A DNA stretch of 64,000 nt. Source: Euwallacea fornicatus. Taxonomy: Eukaryota; Arthropoda; Insecta; Coleoptera; Curculionidae. The notes beneath the pieces were generated by a model. That model did no database searches. It was not told where the DNA came from and worked only from the letters and a program-made list of their open reading frames with translations. A program made the translations under genes and the position numbers. This document shows positions 12,567-24,700 of the stretch, piece after piece. Numbering within the stretch: position 1 is the first letter of the stretch; every line of letters begins with the position of its first letter. The DNA is taken from contig NC_089543.1 in the NCBI RefSeq assembly GCF_040115645.1, positions 1,860,001-1,924,000 of the forward strand, written 5' to 3'.

Positions 12567-13266
12567 TGAACACCCTGTGGAAGGATCTGACGCCACTATG
12601 AGACATGTTTGAATGCAATTGTAAAACTTTTTGTTTCCTCAACATTCCTTTTTTTGATCCATAACATACCCATTGTGAAAAGAATTACAATTATTTTGAA
12701 AAAATGATGCGGTTTACCAAAAAACTAATATATCAAAACATGTTAAACAAATATGTATCAAAAAATATAATATTTTAATTAATAAAAATTAGTTGTCAGG
12801 AATTACCTGGAAGATGCCGAGGTTAAATTGGCCTTTTCCTAGCCCTGTTCTATACCCAACTGAACACGTAAGGGACATACGTATTCACAACAGAGAACTG
12901 GAAACCATTGCAGACCTTCGAGTAGCTTTTCTTGAAGAGTGGGAAAATATTCCGCAAAGACTAATTGCCAATTGTGTTCTAGGATTACCTCACAGGCTGC
13001 TATCATTAGAGCACGAGGTGGAAATACACGCAGTTAGTGTTTATCTTTAACTTGGATATTCATTTATGTTGTTTATTATTATTTATGTGTTTAACAAGTT
13101 ATGATTTTTTCTCCAAATCTCACTTTTATTGTTAAAAAAAATTGTAATGCCTTTGCGAGTGGATGTATTGTTATGAATCAAAAAAGGGAATATTAAGGAA
13201 ACACAGAGCTTCACAATTGCGTACAAAGATCTCATAGTGCCGTCAGATTCTTTCACAGGGCGTTCA
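12567..13266. mobile_element. Non-autonomous Tc1-like element with 135-bp inverted repeats
   Basis: This 700-bp element is bounded by TGAACRCCCTGTGRAAG on both ends in inverse orientation. The arms (about 12567-12701 and 13131-13266) match almost throughout, including CACTATGAGA, GTTTCCTYAAYATTCC, GATYCATAACA and ATTACAAT. Between the arms lies a C-terminal Tc1 transposase remnant. It is distinct from the CAGGGTGTTT foldback elements in the window. Confidence 0.85.
12793..13050 (+). pseudogene. Tc1-like transposase, C-terminal fragment
   Basis: An open frame of 85 codons with no credible start of its own. It resembles the end of Tc1-family transposases: LYPTEHVRDI corresponds to the family's NPIEHVWD motif, whose glutamate is the third catalytic residue of the DD34E triad and is retained here. 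This is followed by ELETIADLRVAFLEEWENIP and LPHRLLSLEHEVEIH, matching the usual ELR.AL.EEW..IPQ and SMPRR...V... blocks. The DNA-binding domain and the first two catalytic aspartates are missing, so it cannot be an active transposase. Confidence 0.8.
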
Positions 13267-16200
13267 GGAGAATCAGTCAAAAAGCACCTCTTGGCTTCAC
13301 TTTATATGACAAAACATTACAACTTTTGACGGAATTAGTATCCAGTAATGACTAAAATAAACACGAATATAATTCGTCAAACAGAAATTTAAAATCCGAT
13401 AGTTTAGTTAATGTTAAATATTTTCTAGAGTTTCAAATGCTTAAACTTCTTTTCTCATTGATATAAAAGTTCGAATGCTGTTCTTTAATTATTAACAATA
13501 ATCATTCCAAATTCAATATCTGAATCTTTGACGATGTGCGAGTTGCCCTTGCAATTGCAATGCTAAATAATATAAGAGCCTTCGCTCTCTCATGCTGAAA
13601 CATGCCTACGCAAGTGTGAATTAAATATCAGCCCATTCGACAGTCCAATATGATGGCGTTTCGTAGCACTTTGAACATTTGCGGCACAATATTATCATTT
13701 GGTTATAAAACTGGCAAAGTTCTTTCAATAGCTCTGGATCGATAATACTCAGCACTATTGTCGAGAGAATAATGACTGAAAAGTGCAATATCGCATAAAA
13801 TTTTGAAAGCAACCTTAAAAGTAAGCGCATCCTAGTAAGGTTGCAGGGCAAGAAAACGGCTATCGAGACCTACCGCGCTAAAGGGCAAGAATAAAATATG
13901 AGAAAACTTCTGGGAAGTTGAACAAAAGTTTTTGGGTCTTTTTAGGTGTATTGAAACTCGATTACCGGTCCTGCCACTATATTTTGTGAGCGAACTACAC
14001 AAAATCACTTTTGAATTAGGTACATCAAACCCAGCGTTTAAAAAACTGCACGAATTTGCATTGTACAAGTAATACAAAACTGTGTATAAAGAATATTTCA
14101 CTAAGCTAGAAAAAATCACATAGGTTGGAGTGTAATGAATAAAAAATTTAGTATTTTCGCCCATGACATAAATATGCGTAAATAATGAAATCCTCGATAA
14201 CTCCCGTTCGGTTTGCTGATAGGCTAAACTTGAAATTTTATTTCAAAAGATAAATAATTTTTACAAGGGAATGAAAACTGGTAAATGCGAAGCTTTGATG
14301 TATCATTAGGGCGTATTTACGCCAATGTATGCTTATGTAGGTAATAATTTATAGTCTGTGCAAGAAAGGGAAGCTGAGCATGTGGATTATGTAAACGGTA
14401 AGATGTGATTAAATAAAGAAAAATTGTATGATCCAGAGAAATATCGCAAATTATCTTAGAATTTTCAAATTTTCATTCCACCCTAAAGGTTTTTTTCTAA
14501 GGTGTAAGTGTCAAATTTACATTTTCACTTTAATCCACACGAAGGGTTGTCAAGCACATTGTATTATCCTTAAGTTGACACAGGTTTTTTAAAACTATTA
14601 TCAACTATTCCTTTTAATACCACTCTACATTAATGTTTACCAGTTTTAAAAGATTCTACTTGTTGCAAAATTTGTGAATGACAATTATCAGAAAATCCTG
14701 CCTAAATTTTATGCGAAGAACTCTCAGATTGCTGACAAAGTTTTGAGGATATTTACGAATACCTGAACAACTTGAGTAGTTTCCATTTAAATTAATTGGT
14801 TTGGATTGTACGTGGACTCTAGATACTTCTTTTGAGGCAATTGAAAATGCACTATAGGAAAGATTCACTGTGAACATAATTTTGCCAATATTTGGGTACT
14901 AAGGTAATCGCAAAAATAAAAATCGAGGTGACAACCACATCTCAGAAACTTACAGAGATATTGTATTTCAAACACGTTTGTGAAATTTTTGAAGCTAAAC
15001 ATTCCTATTTTAAACCTACAGTATCCAAGGAAACTAATACAAAATATTTTATTTTGGATGCGGCACTGGTATGAGTGAATTTGGAAAGAATTTTCAGATA
15101 ATCATGAAATCCTTTCAGTCATTATTTTTTTTTATTGTTTTAGGGTGTTTCGATTAAATGATAAACCCTTTTGTTCCCGGCTTTCTAAAATGGCTTTATG
15201 CGTCGGTGATTTCAATCCAATCTATATTGGCTCAAATATTTAATTAAAAGATTAGATCGATGTATGAGTAGCGTCAATGGCATTCGAAACAAATTTAAAA
15301 AAGAAGGTTTAAATGAGCAGCTAATCGCATAAACTAAAAAGTATAGCTGAATGATCCCCTCACCATAAATCTAATCATATCCGGTTCTCTAAACCGTAAC
15401 GCAAAATGTCATTTAACACGCACAGTAACGCCCGTTGAATGGCGCCCGACTATTTCAAGCTTCAAGTTTCATGTCCTTTAGCATCGTATAACATTTTACT
15501 TTATCGAAAACACACCCAGCAAATCATTGATTTTAGTTTTATCTGGTGTACTATTTGTTATAATCCTGCAAAACTATGGGACAAAATAAGTAAAATTAAT
15601 CACCGCCGCTCTATACAAAAACCCGTTATTTATGGCTCGCGATATGATATTTGATTCGGCTGCATACATTGACGTGTGAAATAGTCATAGATCAGAAATT
15701 TCAGGCCCTAGGTGACACTAAATACACTTATCATTGTTTGCCATGTCACGGAACAATGCATTTCAATGCTGAATGTAGCGGTTTTTGTCAAACAATATCT
15801 AAACAAAGATCTGAAAAGGAAAGCTCTAAAGGTTTCTCTTTTCCAGACCTATGCATATAGATTCAACATTAGGTAGGTTCTCCATTATTTGAAGCCTCTA
15901 GGGAAAAATTAAGCTCGGCCCAAGCAAAGAGGTCTTTAAAAATCAGCATTTCCCACAATTATTGAAATTGTAGAGAAATTTAAAAGTATTTCCAGTATAA
16001 ATAATGAGTTTTCCAATTAAAAAAGTATTATGGTCTATATACCCGCCTTTGAACAATTCCACTCAATTTAACAACACCAAATAGAGAATACGTTAATCCT
16101 GAAGCTCTGTGCATTGCAACATGTAAATCCCCGAATGTGGTTAATTATCAAAAACCAATTCTCTTTGTCAGTGTCGCTTTCGAATAATTATTTCTGTTTT

Positions 16201-16654
16201 GCAGCACCACGTTTTTCCCTAGAAATGTCCTAACTCGAAACACAATATGTCGACATACAAAACAGACACTTTAGTTTGATAATACAGAATTATTACTACA
16301 TATTTACACATTGCGGGAGGGCAATTACGCTAATTACCAATAAAAGGTTTTATTAAATCATATACCTCTTGGTGGTTTAATTATAATTAGTACCGGGTTT
16401 CTGTTGGAAATATTTATAATTTGTTTACGATTATTAATACTGCATTAATGGAAGGGGGGGGGGGGGGTTAAATCCAGTGAAGAGAATGATTGAAAAATTA
16501 ATAACGTTTTTAAAGACATATTTATTGGAGGTTGAATATCATTAGAATGAGATGAAAGATAGATTGATTTCGAATCATTAATGTATCCTTCAAAGCTTCG
16601 AGTGTTAGGGACTCTAAGTTATTGGTTTTTTTGTTTCTATTTATTTTTTATTGT
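13267..16654. other. Non-coding stretch, no feature recognised except a G tract
   Basis: AT-rich sequence with several chance frames up to 110 codons (for example minus 13832-14164) that show no recognisable domain and no coding-like composition. A poly-G run lies at 16454-16467. Confidence 0.6.
16454..16467. repeat. Poly-G homopolymer (14 bp)
   Basis: Fourteen consecutive G in otherwise AT-rich sequence. The exact length may be unreliable in the assembly. Confidence 0.95.
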
Positions 16655-17252
16655 TGTTAATGTTAGGTTTAATGTATACTGTCATTTATTCCCTTAAGTT
16701 GCGCCTATGTACTGCGATACTTATTCGGAGAATACCATCTGGGTGCCAGACCACATGGCCCATCAGGCCAAAGCTAAGGATACGCTTTGGTTGGGGAATG
16801 TGCTACTAGTCGAAGAAGCTTTCTCTATAGGGACTATTGCTTTGATGGTCAATTTGTTGGACCCGCAATATTCCCAGAAAAGCGATTAGTATAGATATTC
16901 CCCAGATGGCCACGAGTTATGGGATTCGTTGTAGCCATAGCTTATAATGGTTCTTGGTGGTGGTGCGCCCCTGGTTGGAATTCTTCGGGGTTAGTACTTA
17001 AGGGATAATCGGAGCAATTTTCACTCTTTTTTTCTGCTCTTCCTGTGGTCTTGTCGGGGAAAGCTACGTCGGTGACGGGATGTGATCCGCATCATATCGT
17101 GTACCCGCCCAATAAGCATTCTCCCTATTCTTCGTTACTTAGACCAAGATTCTTACATTCTTTTGAGATAAGTGCATAGTTAATACAGTCCATTTTTACA
17201 TAAAACAAATTGTCTTTGTCGTGTTTCATTTATCGAAGGAACACCCTTAACA
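16655..17252 (+). mobile_element. Candidate solo LTR of a retrotransposon
   Basis: This block of about 598 bp is clearly richer in G+C than its surroundings, starts TGTTAA and ends TTAACA (perfect 6-bp inverse termini). Near its 3' end it has the layout of an LTR R/U5 region, with AATAAG, then ACATAAAACAAATTGTC and a short T-rich tail. It holds a 60-codon frame at 16707-16889 without recognisable homology. No flanking target-site duplication is visible and no second LTR or pol gene was found, so the call is tentative. Confidence 0.45.
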
Positions 17253-17652
17253 TCGAGTATTAATTAAAAATTTACAGAATTATTTATAAAAGAGATTTCT
17301 TTATGTTTAGCAAATAATTCCCTTAGTTAAATATCAGGAAATTGACATTTTTAGAATTCAACGGAAGAATTGCTGAAATTTACGAATCTGTAACTTTCAT
17401 TTGGCCCTTCTGAAGATTAATGGAACCTATTAAGAAATATTACTGTTTCATGTCTTTATGAACCTAGATTTTAACCCCTTCGAGTTTACTGCCGAATTTT
17501 CGATCCTGGATTAAATCCTTTAAAGTTTATTTCACTTCTCTGAAAAATGTATTAACAGTGTTTTGTCGCTCTATTTCCGAAATTAGAGAAAACATTACAA
17601 GCCTATTCATGCAGATTAATCGATTTATGTCGACTAATTTGGACCCTATATA

Positions 17653-18442
17653 CAAAGTGTTTAATAAACATATCGACAAACTTTCACGGGATCCAGAACT
17701 CACAGAAAAAAATTTTTAGATCGAATAAAGTTTCGTTTGAAATCGTTTCGTTTTCTAGATACAGAGTGCTTAATTTCTTATATTTTAAAATAATTTTTTA
17801 ATTTCTTAATAACGGTTTGGGATGAGGATATGAAATCAGAGACGTATTGTGACGGGATAAATGTTGCTATTCTTGACTAGACAGAATACTTCCACTTACA
17901 CCACTGGCTGCCCTGTGGCTATTCAATAGGATGTTTTTAACGAAAAAATTAGTACGTCACTAACTTCTTTTAATACTAATATATTTTTTTACTATCCCAT
18001 CAATTTGCAATAAAAAAATCTTTTTAGTGTTTTGTTGCTTAAATGTTCGTTTTCAAGATAAAAAATAATTTCTCATTCGTGTGTTTACCAAGAAACCGGT
18101 ATAGGTTTCCAAGTGTGTGTTTTTTTAAATTCTTTAGGAGAAATGAATTTTATTTTATTTTAGTAGAGATAGAGGATATGTAGATCAACATCTATGAAAC
18201 ATACCTGTGTGGGTGGAAATATTCTGCTGGCTACAGAACATGCACATATATCCCGCCTTAACGTGTCTTCAATTTCATGTCCTTATCCCAAATCATTTTT
18301 GAAATATTGAAAAAGCATGAATCAAACACTCTGTATTTTGGAAACGAAGCAATTTCGGATCTAACTTCATTCGATCTAAACTTTTGTTTTCATGAGCTCT
18401 ATATCCCCTGAAAGTTTATCGGTATGTTTATAAGACACCCCG
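17653..18442. mobile_element. Foldback element, family A copy 1
   Basis: This 790-bp palindrome is flanked by TA on both sides (17651-17652, 18443-18444). The left arm reads CAAAGTGTTTAATAAACATA then CGACAAACTTTCACGGGAT; the right arm ends with the inverse (GAAAGTTTATCGGTATGTTT). Inner pairs include GACGGGATAAATGTTG with its inverse TATATCCCGCC near 18248. It belongs to the same family as the copy at 63101-63968, sharing ends, inner order and orientation. It has no coding capacity. Confidence 0.85.
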
Positions 18443-21005
18443 TATTTACACTTGATCAACTCGGGCTTCTGAAAGGTTTTAAAGTACATTTAATTCTACG
18501 ACATTAGGTACTAAAGCGATTCCCGATCGCCGATACTAAATGAAATATTACAACCTCGTTTGGGCGAATGAGATTAGATAATTTCGAAGTTCTTTAATAG
18601 CTCTTTTTCCTAATTTTGTCTGATTTGGACCCGATGTCAAGCTGGATAGTACATTTTCATGTGTGCATTATAAAAATAAATACACCTACACCAAAATGGG
18701 ATAAAAAAATGTATGCGCACTTAAGCAGCAAAGTGAAGCTAAGATTGATATATTCAATACATCGATCAATTACAAACCTCCTACTCGCGAAAGAAATTCC
18801 ACTTAAAATTACAGAGAAATACAATTTAGAAACATTGCTCTAAGTTAATCAATCAGCAGGCTATAATAAACGTCTTGACAAGCTTATGTGTCATGTTGAA
18901 AAGAGAAGAGGGATAAAGCAGTAAGAACACTCTATCGAGTACAAAGGAAATTGGCAATAACCTGGTTTCTTGTAGATCTCCCAACCAACACGAAAATATG
19001 GATTTATTAGAGCAAACACAAAACCTCCGAAAAGTAATTCGGTAATAGGCTGGAAGATTACACTTTTACGTCATTTTACCGAGAGCTTCCTTCAAGGATT
19101 AAATCGAATTATTATAAAAGAATTAATCTGGAAAAGTTTTTTTTTTTTTTTGAAATACCAAAAGTGTGGTTTCGTAATTTTCGAGAGAAAATATACTATA
19201 TGTGCTCTAAGTTTACTACACCACAGGTGGCATTTAATACTCTTCCGAGGTTGTTTATGAAGCATAATTTTTTTAATTAAGAACTCGCCACTTATTTTTA
19301 AACCCTGTAATCGATAGAAGCCAATAAAAGTGTAATGGAGCAAACATTTTATTCTATCGATGTTACACATCGTTTTATGCCCAGTTAGTCAATTTATTGG
19401 TCGTAAAAGCAGTGGCTTCAAAATCACCTATATATTTTACTGTTGATTTACAAAGCAATAATATTTGTTATCGGTACATTTCAAGCATCAATTGTTGCAA
19501 GTTACCGAGGAATTGTTTTTTTAAGCAAATTTCTAACAAATATTCGTCGAAGCATTGTGGTTAGACTCGCTTGGAAAATATTATCCCAGCCCCAAAATAA
19601 TTCAGGCCGGGATGCAGTTAATTGGATAGGTAATAGATCTTTATTAAAATGTGCTGATTAAAAATGAAGTCTCTGGTTTAGCCGAGGAGATCCGTTGGAT
19701 TATATTCTTTTCAGAAGGGCCATAACTAACCACTCATTTTATGAGCACTTTTTTAACTTTGCGATTCAAATTTCGTGAACTAGACCATAGCCCTTAGTGT
19801 TGAAACAATGGCATTGTTTCCAGAATAATGGAGCTAAACAAATCAGCCAACCCATAATTGCGAAAATTTTGCAAGAGTGAGTTATACTTATAGTAATAAA
19901 ACCACTTACGTATCGACGAAAACTGGGCTAGACCACGTTGACCCTCCCAACGTTCCCGCACCCGTTGAAACTTTGAGGGACATCCCTGCTGCAACGGTCA
20001 AGTTAAGTTAAATTTTATTATATTTGTTATTACAAACAATATTCGAATCTGGAACAATGTCATTTATCAACTGCGTAAAAGTAGCTAGCACTCGTTTTTT
20101 CGTTCATCGTTTCCCAGTTTCATTTATGATGTGTGTGAATATTATCTATGAGTGCCGGGTAAAGTTTATTTGGATTGAAAAATGCGTGTATTGGTGAAAA
20201 CATTTAAACAAAGAAACAAACTACATTTTGAAATGTGTAGTTCCAGCCCAAAAATCGATGGATCCGGTGATCTATCGCGGAATCAATCTTCAGATCTCAT
20301 TATGATCTGCGACTTTTTGAATGGGAATCTCTGCTCACTTTTTGTGGTATGTTTTTGCCCTAAGAACAAATACCTTTAGAATTTATAAGGAATTTTCATA
20401 CTCATTAAGATTTCCAAAAGGTTATTAGCAGCACAAATGTTTTGCCTTGGTATTTTTAACTAACACGGATTTGAAAAGTTTTTTTGGAAGTCTTATGGAA
20501 TATTTTCCTATTTTCTACAAGTGCCTCATATTTGTTGGAAATTTTGTTCTATGTTATGATCGATTATTATAAAAAAAAGTCGCAGAAGGTGGAAAACGTA
20601 GAGCATACATTTTTTTATTTACTCTCAGTTCAGTAATTGCATCCTGAACTATCCGGACGTTAGTCATTTCGCTGCAAGTTGTTAAGAATAATTGCGACAT
20701 ATGAAACTGAAGTGTTTTTGGATCTAATGGCGATTTATTTTAGAAATCATCAACATTAATATTCGTTTTTTCTCGGCAAATAAAATTTACTTCTGAATTC
20801 CCTGTTGATATCTGAACGAAAATTTCTCTTCAGCATTTATCGAATAACGCACAGTTTTCGAACAAAAAGGTACTATTAATAAGATTTTTTTGTAGAATTT
20901 TTTACAAGACCATGTTCTCCTCGTATAGAACTAAAGAGTTTTTTTTTAACGGAGCGTTTGTGGAATGTGTTTTATTTAAGAAACTAGAAATTACCTTTCG
21001 ATATA
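18443..21005. other. Non-coding stretch with a cryptic exon-like block
   Basis: No gene recognised. A GC-richer block at 19910-19988 has minus-strand splice-like borders (listed separately). Other frames, such as minus 19092-19370, are low-complexity chance frames. Confidence 0.55.
19910..19988 (-). other. Exon-like block with AG/GTAAGT borders
   Basis: On the minus strand TTGCAG precedes a 79-bp GC-richer block that ends at a perfect GTAAGT donor. One open frame reads QGCPSKFQRVRERW, then EGQRGLAQFSSI. It leaves in phase 1, the phase needed to join nAChR exon 2 (junction codon CAA, Gln). There is no ATG in that frame and no signal-peptide character, the upstream pyrimidine tract is weak, and a stop lies just upstream in the intron. 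It may be a cryptic, alternative or untranslated exon, or chance. Confidence 0.25.
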
Positions 21006-21736
21006 CAGGGTGTTTCAGTAACTCTTTTACAACGCGATATACCCGTTATGGTTAGCGATACTCGAAAATATTTTGAAGATAATTTGTTTGAACTCATGAA
21101 ACGCATTGTGTGGTAGGACTTTAGTGTTTTTACTTCGTGATGTTAGTCAATGTCGACTTCCTTATTTCAAATTGAACATCATGTATATTTTAGCATTTTT
21201 AGATTCCACACATTAAAGTGATATAAATACCATATGCGATTTTTGGTTGCAAAGAGCTGAAAAGCATGTCCGCGGAGTGATTAATCATTCTTAATCTTTG
21301 CAAGTTTTAATATTCAGTAATAATAATAATTAGAGATATCTTTGTTAGCTTTATAGTTGGTATGACTGGTTTTTGACAAAATAGCTTTTTCAGTAGTCGC
21401 AGAGAGTGTAAACGAAATTATAAGCGTACTTTTGAGCTCTATGTAGCCCAAAATCGCATATAGAATTTAAACGCAAGATTTAGGAATACAAAATACTAAT
21501 AATTATTTAATCATTCTGGTGTATAGAATCTAAAAATGCAAGAAATATACAGAGCGTACCATTTGAAATAAGCAAGTTGACATTGACTTCCGGTATAACC
21601 GCAAGTAGTGAAAATAGTAAATTCCCACCACATAATAAGTTTCATCAAACAAAATACTTTGTGTCACAAAACATTTTCCAGTGTCTCTAATGATAACGGA
21701 CATTTCGCCTTGCAACAGAATTACTGAGACACTCTA
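21006..21736. mobile_element. Foldback element with CAGGGTGTTTCAGTAA end
   Basis: A palindrome of about 731 bp. The left end CAGGGTGTTTCAGTAACTC pairs with the right end GAATTACTGAGACACTCTA. Inner pairs include CCGTTATGGTTAGCGA with its inverse near 21690, and TCAATGTCGACTTCC with its inverse near 21570-21590. TA flanks the left side; the right flank is TG, probably a mutated TA. The two short frames inside, including minus 21530-21715, lie in the right arm and do not look like genes. Confidence 0.82.
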
Positions 21737-24700
21737 TGCAGAGCGTAGCTAAAAATTTATCCGTAAACAATAGAAATCACCCTGAATTCTATATGCTTGT
21801 ATACATGTATTACATATTAAATGTAAATAATAAAGTTACGCTAATATATTTTATCAAATTTATCAAAAGCAAAATTCGCATATTAAAACTAAACATATAA
21901 ATTTCTCCAGAAAAATCAGGATTTAGCAGGTTCGTTATAGCACGTAATATTCATATGAAAGAAATAAATAATTCATAAAATAAGATAATTTTACGAAAAA
22001 AGCTTTTGAATGATACTTATTTTATGAAATATGATTCAAAATAAGATCCACCGTACTTGAGATTTCTGAATTTGAACTTCGAGTTGAAAAGTAAATTAAT
22101 GAACCATAGAACAGATTTCGTCTTTAAAGGGGCAAATTCAGAACCTAATGTTTTCTCTTTTCCTCTAGCAATAATATAACAATGTTAAAACGAATGCAGT
22201 ACATAAGGATACTTAAAAGGTTTCCCGTGGATTTAATCTGTTCTCAAGCGGAAGATGAAATTTTCTAAAGGTTTCCATGAAAAGATCTAAATTTAGCCTG
22301 ACATTCAGCTGCAACTGAAAACAGGAAAATATCTCCCAATTGTAAAAAAATAACTGTTATTGGCATCTGAAAAGTCTATTAACCTGAACTGTGTTTGAAA
22401 ATAGCGTAAGCACTCACTGTTTGAATTTGCAAAGGAAAGCCAACCAAAAGTTTATTAAACTGTTTGTTACTATGGTTTCGATGTTGAATGGCTGCTGAAC
22501 ACAGATTACAGTCGAAAATCCCTCAACTATATAAAATATTTTGCCATTTACGTCAAACATTGCTGTTAAGGTTAATGACATCTGGGAAACAGGTTATCGA
22601 TTGCGAAATAGCCTTTCAAATAATTGAACATGAACCGGTTAACAGGGTTTCAGTGGTGTGAAGAGAGAAGCGTATAATATATTTTCTGCTTCTATTTTCA
22701 GAAGCTTTCATCCTGCACGTCGAGCTTTGCTCCACTTTCATTTATCAGTTGGTTAATGAACGTACATTAGTCTGAGTTCAATTACTTTAAAAACTTACGA
22801 TTTTCCCATGTGGGTTCTATTGTCTGTGGGCAACTGATAACAAAGGCAAAGCTGCGAACAATTCATTCGCTAATTTGCACGAAATGTTACATTAACCTTA
22901 CACCAGTATAAATAAATAATAATTAAAAAAAATATTATCATGTTTTGTGATAATACGTTCCGCCTCAATAATGGGAAGATTGATACGTTCGATTAAAGTC
23001 AGTAATTTAATTCTTGTATCCAATGTATCTTTAAAACCCGCAATATAAAAATTTATTGTTGTTTCCAATTCGATATATAGTTTAGTGATTTTTCTAAGAT
23101 GTTTTTACAATGTCGTATTTTAAAGCCCTAAAACCACGGTAATGCCGAGCGCGAATGTGTTTTCACATATTGTTATAGGTGGAAACCTCTAAAAAGAAAA
23201 TACGAAAAACACCTGTGTTCCATTAAATTTTATATGTGCAAAATGTCAAAAGTTCAAAGTAGCAAAAATTTGCTTTTATCTCTATTCAAGAAGGTGAAAA
23301 ACTTATTCGGTAGGACTGTACACTACGTTACAACAACTTGGAAGGCTTTATAAAGAAAATTGGATACGAAAAACTTGGGACATGCCAACAGTTTCAATGC
23401 TGACGTATTAATTCCAAACTTTTTTCATACATATTTTTAAAAAATATTTGTTTCTCATGGGGAGACTTGTAATATTGTTTATTAATGCTACAACTTACTG
23501 CTTTTCACCGTCGTACCAATGAGAATAAAAAACGATGTGGAAGCCTTGGTCCACTGCGACCAACTTTGGTATTCGACATTTTCCTCTAATCAGTCGAGCA
23601 AATGGAGGAGATGGTCTCGAATTTTGTTTTAAACAAATGACGAAAACTTCTCCGTTATTTCAAATTTCATGTGAAAAATTTCGATGCATTTTAGGTGTGG
23701 GAATTTGAAACATATTTTCAGAAATTTCTTATCGCCACTTTTGTTCGTGAAATTTACCCATCACACCTGGAACGGTTTTTTTTGTATCCTATAATTGATG
23801 CAGTATTAATTGGAGGAATGTGAAATAATAAAGTAGCCCTACGGTTTATTAAATCTTTAGCCAGATCAGTGTTGTAATTCGCTTAAAAACTAACCATCCC
23901 TCGCGGTTGGGGATCGGACCATTATGGAAACCTTGTTGGTTAATTAAAATTTTGAGGCTTACAGACTGAGAGCGATATCTAAATTACGGTTGCCAAATTA
24001 TAACTTTCAAAAGTAAGAAAGCAATTAACTTTTGGAAACCGGGTCTGCATAAGAGAACAATAGCCGTTACGGAAATATTAATTACTTTTTAACAAACAGT
24101 AATTTATTATTTGAACGAGGCGAACGAGTAACGTTTTCCGCATATTAAAGGGTGCTAGTCTGAAAATATGTCGCCTAAATTAGATACTTATCCATTTTGT
24201 ATACAGCAGCTTTCACGGGCTTTTTGAAAGAGTCAACCAAGACAATTCGTGAAAGTTTTTAATCTAAATTGAAAAACTTTCCTAGGAATCTATGACACAA
24301 TTACTTTTTACTTTTGGAAGTTTTTCGCTTGACCTTTTGCTTGCTGGCATTGCTAAAACGAACTAAGTATTTTATCTCGAATTTGATTTCCGTCCCATTT
24401 AACTTGTTCGATTAGCTGACGAAAAAATAAAAGTTCTAGTAATAAATTCTTCCGACGTGCTTGCTTAAACGAACGTTTTAATACCTTGAAATTTACTCAT
24501 ACGCCTAAAAATGTCAGTCAAACGATCAACAAAAAAAGGCTTTCTATTGTTGAACTAAATACAAAGAGATGATTTTCCTTCAGCCACATCGAAAATCGAT
24601 TTTGTACGAAATATTCATATTTTAAAAGTAATTTTCCGTCTGAAAAGAATTATAATCTCCCTGGTTTGTGGACTGTTATGATAAACATAAAAGCACGTCT

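Noticed and set aside
12016..12577. CAGGGTGTTCAA at 12016 and TTGAACACCCTG at 12566 as ends of one 562-bp MITE
   Set aside because: The right-hand word is the left terminus of the Tc1-like element 12567-13266, whose arms match for 135 bp; the 12-bp pairing with 12016 is probably incidental.
13832..14164. Longest minus-strand open frame of the non-exonic part (110 codons)
   Set aside because: No recognisable domain, AT-driven composition, no splice or start context; consistent with chance.
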